A stretch of DNA of 7,797 nt from a bacterium (GTDB taxonomy: Bacteria > Patescibacteriota > Gracilibacteria > JAUYGZ01 > DAOVYC01), in contig DAOVYC010000024.1 in the NCBI GenBank assembly GCA_030635805.1, positions 1 to 7,797 on the forward strand, written 5' to 3'. A model generated the notes under the pieces. It saw only the letters and a program-made list of their open reading frames with translations, was not told the origin of the DNA and made no database searches. The position numbers were made by a program, and so were the translations under genes. Shown here in pieces: positions 5,561 to 7,797 of the stretch. Within the stretch, counting starts at the first letter, position 1; each line of letters begins with the position of its first letter.

Positions 5561-7797
5561 CTATCGTCTCACCACTCCTCCGTTTTTCTCCAACTCACTG
5601 ATAACTTTGTTCAAAATGGCTTGAACTTCCTTTTCTTCGAGAGTGCGGTCGAGAGATTGGTAACTTAGAGAGTAGGTAAGACTCTTCTTGCCTTCACCGA
5701 TATTTTGACCTTTGTAAATATCTTTTAGTTCCAATTTGGTTAACATCTCTTTTTCGACACTACGAATCCAGTTTTCGACATTTTTGGCTCTAGTGGCTTG
5801 ATCAACCACGACGTTGACATCGAGAGTGATACGAGGAAATTTGGAGATCTTTTGATACTGAATGTTTTCTTCTTTTCTCTCGGCTAATTTAGCCATATTG
5901 AGTTCAAAAACGGCAGTTCCTTCCGGAAGCTCGAAATTTCTGCGAAGTAACGGCTTAAGTTCGTAAACGCTACCAATAATCTCTCCCTCAAGCTCAATGT
6001 TAAGTGAGCGGCCGGGATGACCGTAGGGAAGATCGGCAATTTCCTGAAAATTAGTTTTAATACCAAGATTCCGGAGAACATCTTCGACAACACCTTTAGC
6101 TTTTAATACTCCTGATTCTTCAGCGACCACTCCTACACAATAAGTTTCTTCGAAAATATCCTTGTCTTGCTTCTTGAATATTTTTTGAAGCTCGAAAGAG
6201 CGAACTTCCTCATTTTGACGAATGTTTCTAGCGGAATTATTTAGAAGATAAGGAAGAAGACTTGGACGCATATATTTAAGATCATCCGAAACAGGATTGA
6301 TAATTTCAGCTAATTTATTTTGCTCTGACCACTCTATTTTCCGGAGAAGATCATCGCCAATAAAGGAATAGTTTTGCTCTTCAAAAAATCCGTGACCAAT
6401 GAGAATTTCACGAATTTTACGACCAAGAATTCCGGAAAGATGAATTACCGGTGGTTGCATGGAACCGTACGGTAAAGTCATTTCTACTTTATTGAAACCA
6501 ACAATACGAATAATTTCTTCAATAAGATCTTCTTTGATATTAATCCCTTTTTTCCTCCAAAAGGGAACGCTAACTTTGTATCCTTTGGCGTTATTCTGTA
6601 CTTTAAATCCTAAGCCTTTCAAACTTTCAAGAACATCCTGTTTGAGAATCTTCATACCAATAAGATTTTCAATTTTTTGATGTTCGATAGAAATAACTCT
6701 CTTTTCTTCTTTGAAATGTTTTTTGACAAATCTATTCGAAACAATCTCCGCCTTCGGAAAAATTTCCATAACAAGTTCAAGAACCCGATCCAACCCTTTT
6801 TCCGCCAATTCCGGAGCGATTCCTTTTTCAAAAATTGTTCCGGCATCGGTACGATGCCCCAAGCTGATCATAGCTTTGCGGATACGGACCGGCTCGTAAG
6901 TGACACAGTGAAAGAAAACCTGATTAGTATTATTTTCGATACCTGAATTTTCACCACCCATCACGCCACAAAGATCCACAATCTTGCCGTCATTTTCAAT
7001 GACGATAATCCCTTCGGGCATCTCCCGTTTGACGTCATCAAGCGTAGTCACCTTTTCGCCTTTAACAGAAAGGCGGGTAAGGAATTCTTTACCGGGAAGT
7101 TTCTTTGTGTCGAAGGCATGCGAAGGCATGCCGGTGTCGAGCATGGCATAGTTAGTCAGATCAACCAGAGCGCTGATAGAACGAATACCACAAGCGGATA
7201 ATCTTTTGCGCATCCAGAGCGGTGAAAGCCGATCATCTAAATTTTTAACTACGATTCCCTGGTAGTGAGACCAGAGAGATTCATCGGTGGTGGCAATAGC
7301 AAAAGGTAATTCTTCTTTTCCTTCTTTAAATTTAACCGGTTTTTTTTTGTTCCAAGTTGCCAATCCCAGAGCCACGTATTCGCGGGCAATTCCAAGATGG
7401 GAAAAAAGATCCGGTCGATGAGTAATAGCGTGATTGTCGATATGAAGAACAAGGTCGTTAAGATCTAAGGCTTCGGCAAGCTGAGTACCCGCTTTAAGTT
7501 TATGTTCTGAAAGATCAAGAATTGCGCCGTCGGATTCTTCCGGGAAAATATTTTCCAGACTTAGTTCGGAAGAGGCGCAGATCATTCCCGTACTTTCTTC
7601 ACCGCGAATTTTGGTTTTTTCCAGTTTAACCGGCTCCCCTTCCCCGTGCCAACAGATGTATGCTCCGGGAAGAGCTACCGCTACGAACATGTTTTCTTTT
7701 AGATTTGTTCCTCCGCAAACTATCTGTACCGTCTCAGCCCCAACATTGGTATCACATAATACTAGCTTGTCCGCTCCGGAATGTTTTCTGATCTTCT
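5561..7797 (-). CDS. pheT: Phenylalanyl-tRNA synthetase beta subunit (N-terminus beyond the window)
   Basis: The minus-strand frame is open from the right edge (first full codon ends at 7795) to the TAG at 5561-5563: 744 residues. About 50 residues are missing compared with the usual near-800. The visible start KIRKHSGADKLVLCD lies in the tRNA-binding OB domain, which continues through VQIVCGGTN, VAVALPGA and KIRGEESTGMICASSELSL. ITHRPDLFSHLGIAREYVALG (visible 124-144) follows. The B3/B4 editing domain comes next, with ALVDLTNYAMLDTGMPSHAFD (209-229) and LCGVMGGENSGI (275-286). Then come the B5 DNA-binding-like domain (about 365-440), the catalytic-like core (about 450-645), and the C-terminal FDX-ACB anticodon domain with KFPRITLDVNVVVD and IGEGKKSLTYSLSYQSLDRTL. 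With PheS it forms the (alpha-beta)2 enzyme that charges tRNA-Phe and clears Tyr-tRNA-Phe. An ATG at 7690 is internal to the OB domain, so it is not the start. pheS is expected just outside the window. Confidence 0.97.
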   Translation of the reverse strand, partial: KIRKHSGADKLVLCDTNVGAETVQIVCGGTNLKENMFVAVALPGAYICWHGEGEPVKLEKTKIRGEESTGMICASSELSLENIFPEESDGAILDLSEHKLKAGTQLAEALDLNDLVLHIDNHAITHRPDLFSHLGIAREYVALGLATWNKKKPVKFKEGKEELPFAIATTDESLWSHYQGIVVKNLDDRLSPLWMRKRLSACGIRSISALVDLTNYAMLDTGMPSHAFDTKKLPGKEFLTRLSVKGEKVTTLDDVKREMPEGIIVIENDGKIVDLCGVMGGENSGIENNTNQVFFHCVTYEPVRIRKAMISLGHRTDAGTIFEKGIAPELAEKGLDRVLELVMEIFPKAEIVSNRFVKKHFKEEKRVISIEHQKIENLIGMKILKQDVLESLKGLGFKVQNNAKGYKVSVPFWRKKGINIKEDLIEEIIRIVGFNKVEMTLPYGSMQPPVIHLSGILGRKIREILIGHGFFEEQNYSFIGDDLLRKIEWSEQNKLAEIINPVSDDLKYMRPSLLPYLLNNSARNIRQNEEVRSFELQKIFKKQDKDIFEETYCVGVVAEESGVLKAKGVVEDVLRNLGIKTNFQEIADLPYGHPGRSLNIELEGEIIGSVYELKPLLRRNFELPEGTAVFELNMAKLAERKEENIQYQKISKFPRITLDVNVVVDQATRAKNVENWIRSVEKEMLTKLELKDIYKGQNIGEGKKSLTYSLSYQSLDRTLEEKEVQAILNKVISELEKNGGVVRR

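Noticed and set aside
6459..6946. Short plus-strand open frames opposite pheT
   Set aside because: They overlap well-conserved pheT B5/B3-B4 coding sequence and show no domain or start signal.
7111..7130. Perfect tandem duplication CGAAGGCATG x2 inside pheT
   Set aside because: It encodes GMPSHAFD, a conserved PheT motif of the (G/H)-x-P-x-HAFD type, so the repeat is explained by codon choice.

Overview
The window reads as ordinary bacterial chromosome, most likely from an uncultivated Patescibacteria/CPR lineage with standard code 11. That placement is inference. It rests on moderate to low GC, starts without clear Shine-Dalgarno sequences, a TRM11-type methyltransferase with a TE-x-Y motif IV, a PheT of the 'ITHRPDLFSH' type, and a small membrane-anchored Ada-like protein. 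All reading frames are intact under TGA=stop, which argues against the recoded Gracilibacteria/SR1 group.

Layout from left to right: the 3' end of a GT4 glycosyltransferase (1-384, +); a DUF389 membrane protein (470-1528, +) behind a good extended -10 promoter; a small cysteine-free anchored protein (1577-2017, -) convergent with it; a TRM11/COG1041-type methyltransferase (2096-3295, +) divergent from the small protein; recG (3392-5431, +) behind another extended -10 element; and pheT (5561 to the right edge, -), convergent with recG and missing its N-terminus. Coding density is high. No gap reaches 300 bases, and no tRNA, rRNA, CRISPR array or transposase gene is visible.

The genes do not form one pathway. 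They are housekeeping or single-transcript genes: cell-surface glycosylation, a putative transporter, tRNA/RNA modification, recombination repair, and Phe-tRNA charging.

The interesting content is non-coding or invading DNA. (1) A roughly 43-49 bp repeat capable of forming a hairpin occurs twice, at 370-418 and 3299-3341, each time between a stop codon and an extended -10 promoter. (2) A 124-bp element at 5434-5557 has 13-bp perfect terminal inverted repeats and folds into a long stem. It fills almost exactly the gap between the convergent stops of recG and pheT. (3) Inside the methyltransferase gene, four 9-bp repeats plus a REP-like palindrome have been absorbed in frame just before the SAM-binding motif. 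I found no convincing new multi-gene system. The best leads are these repeat families and the degenerate Ada-like protein.
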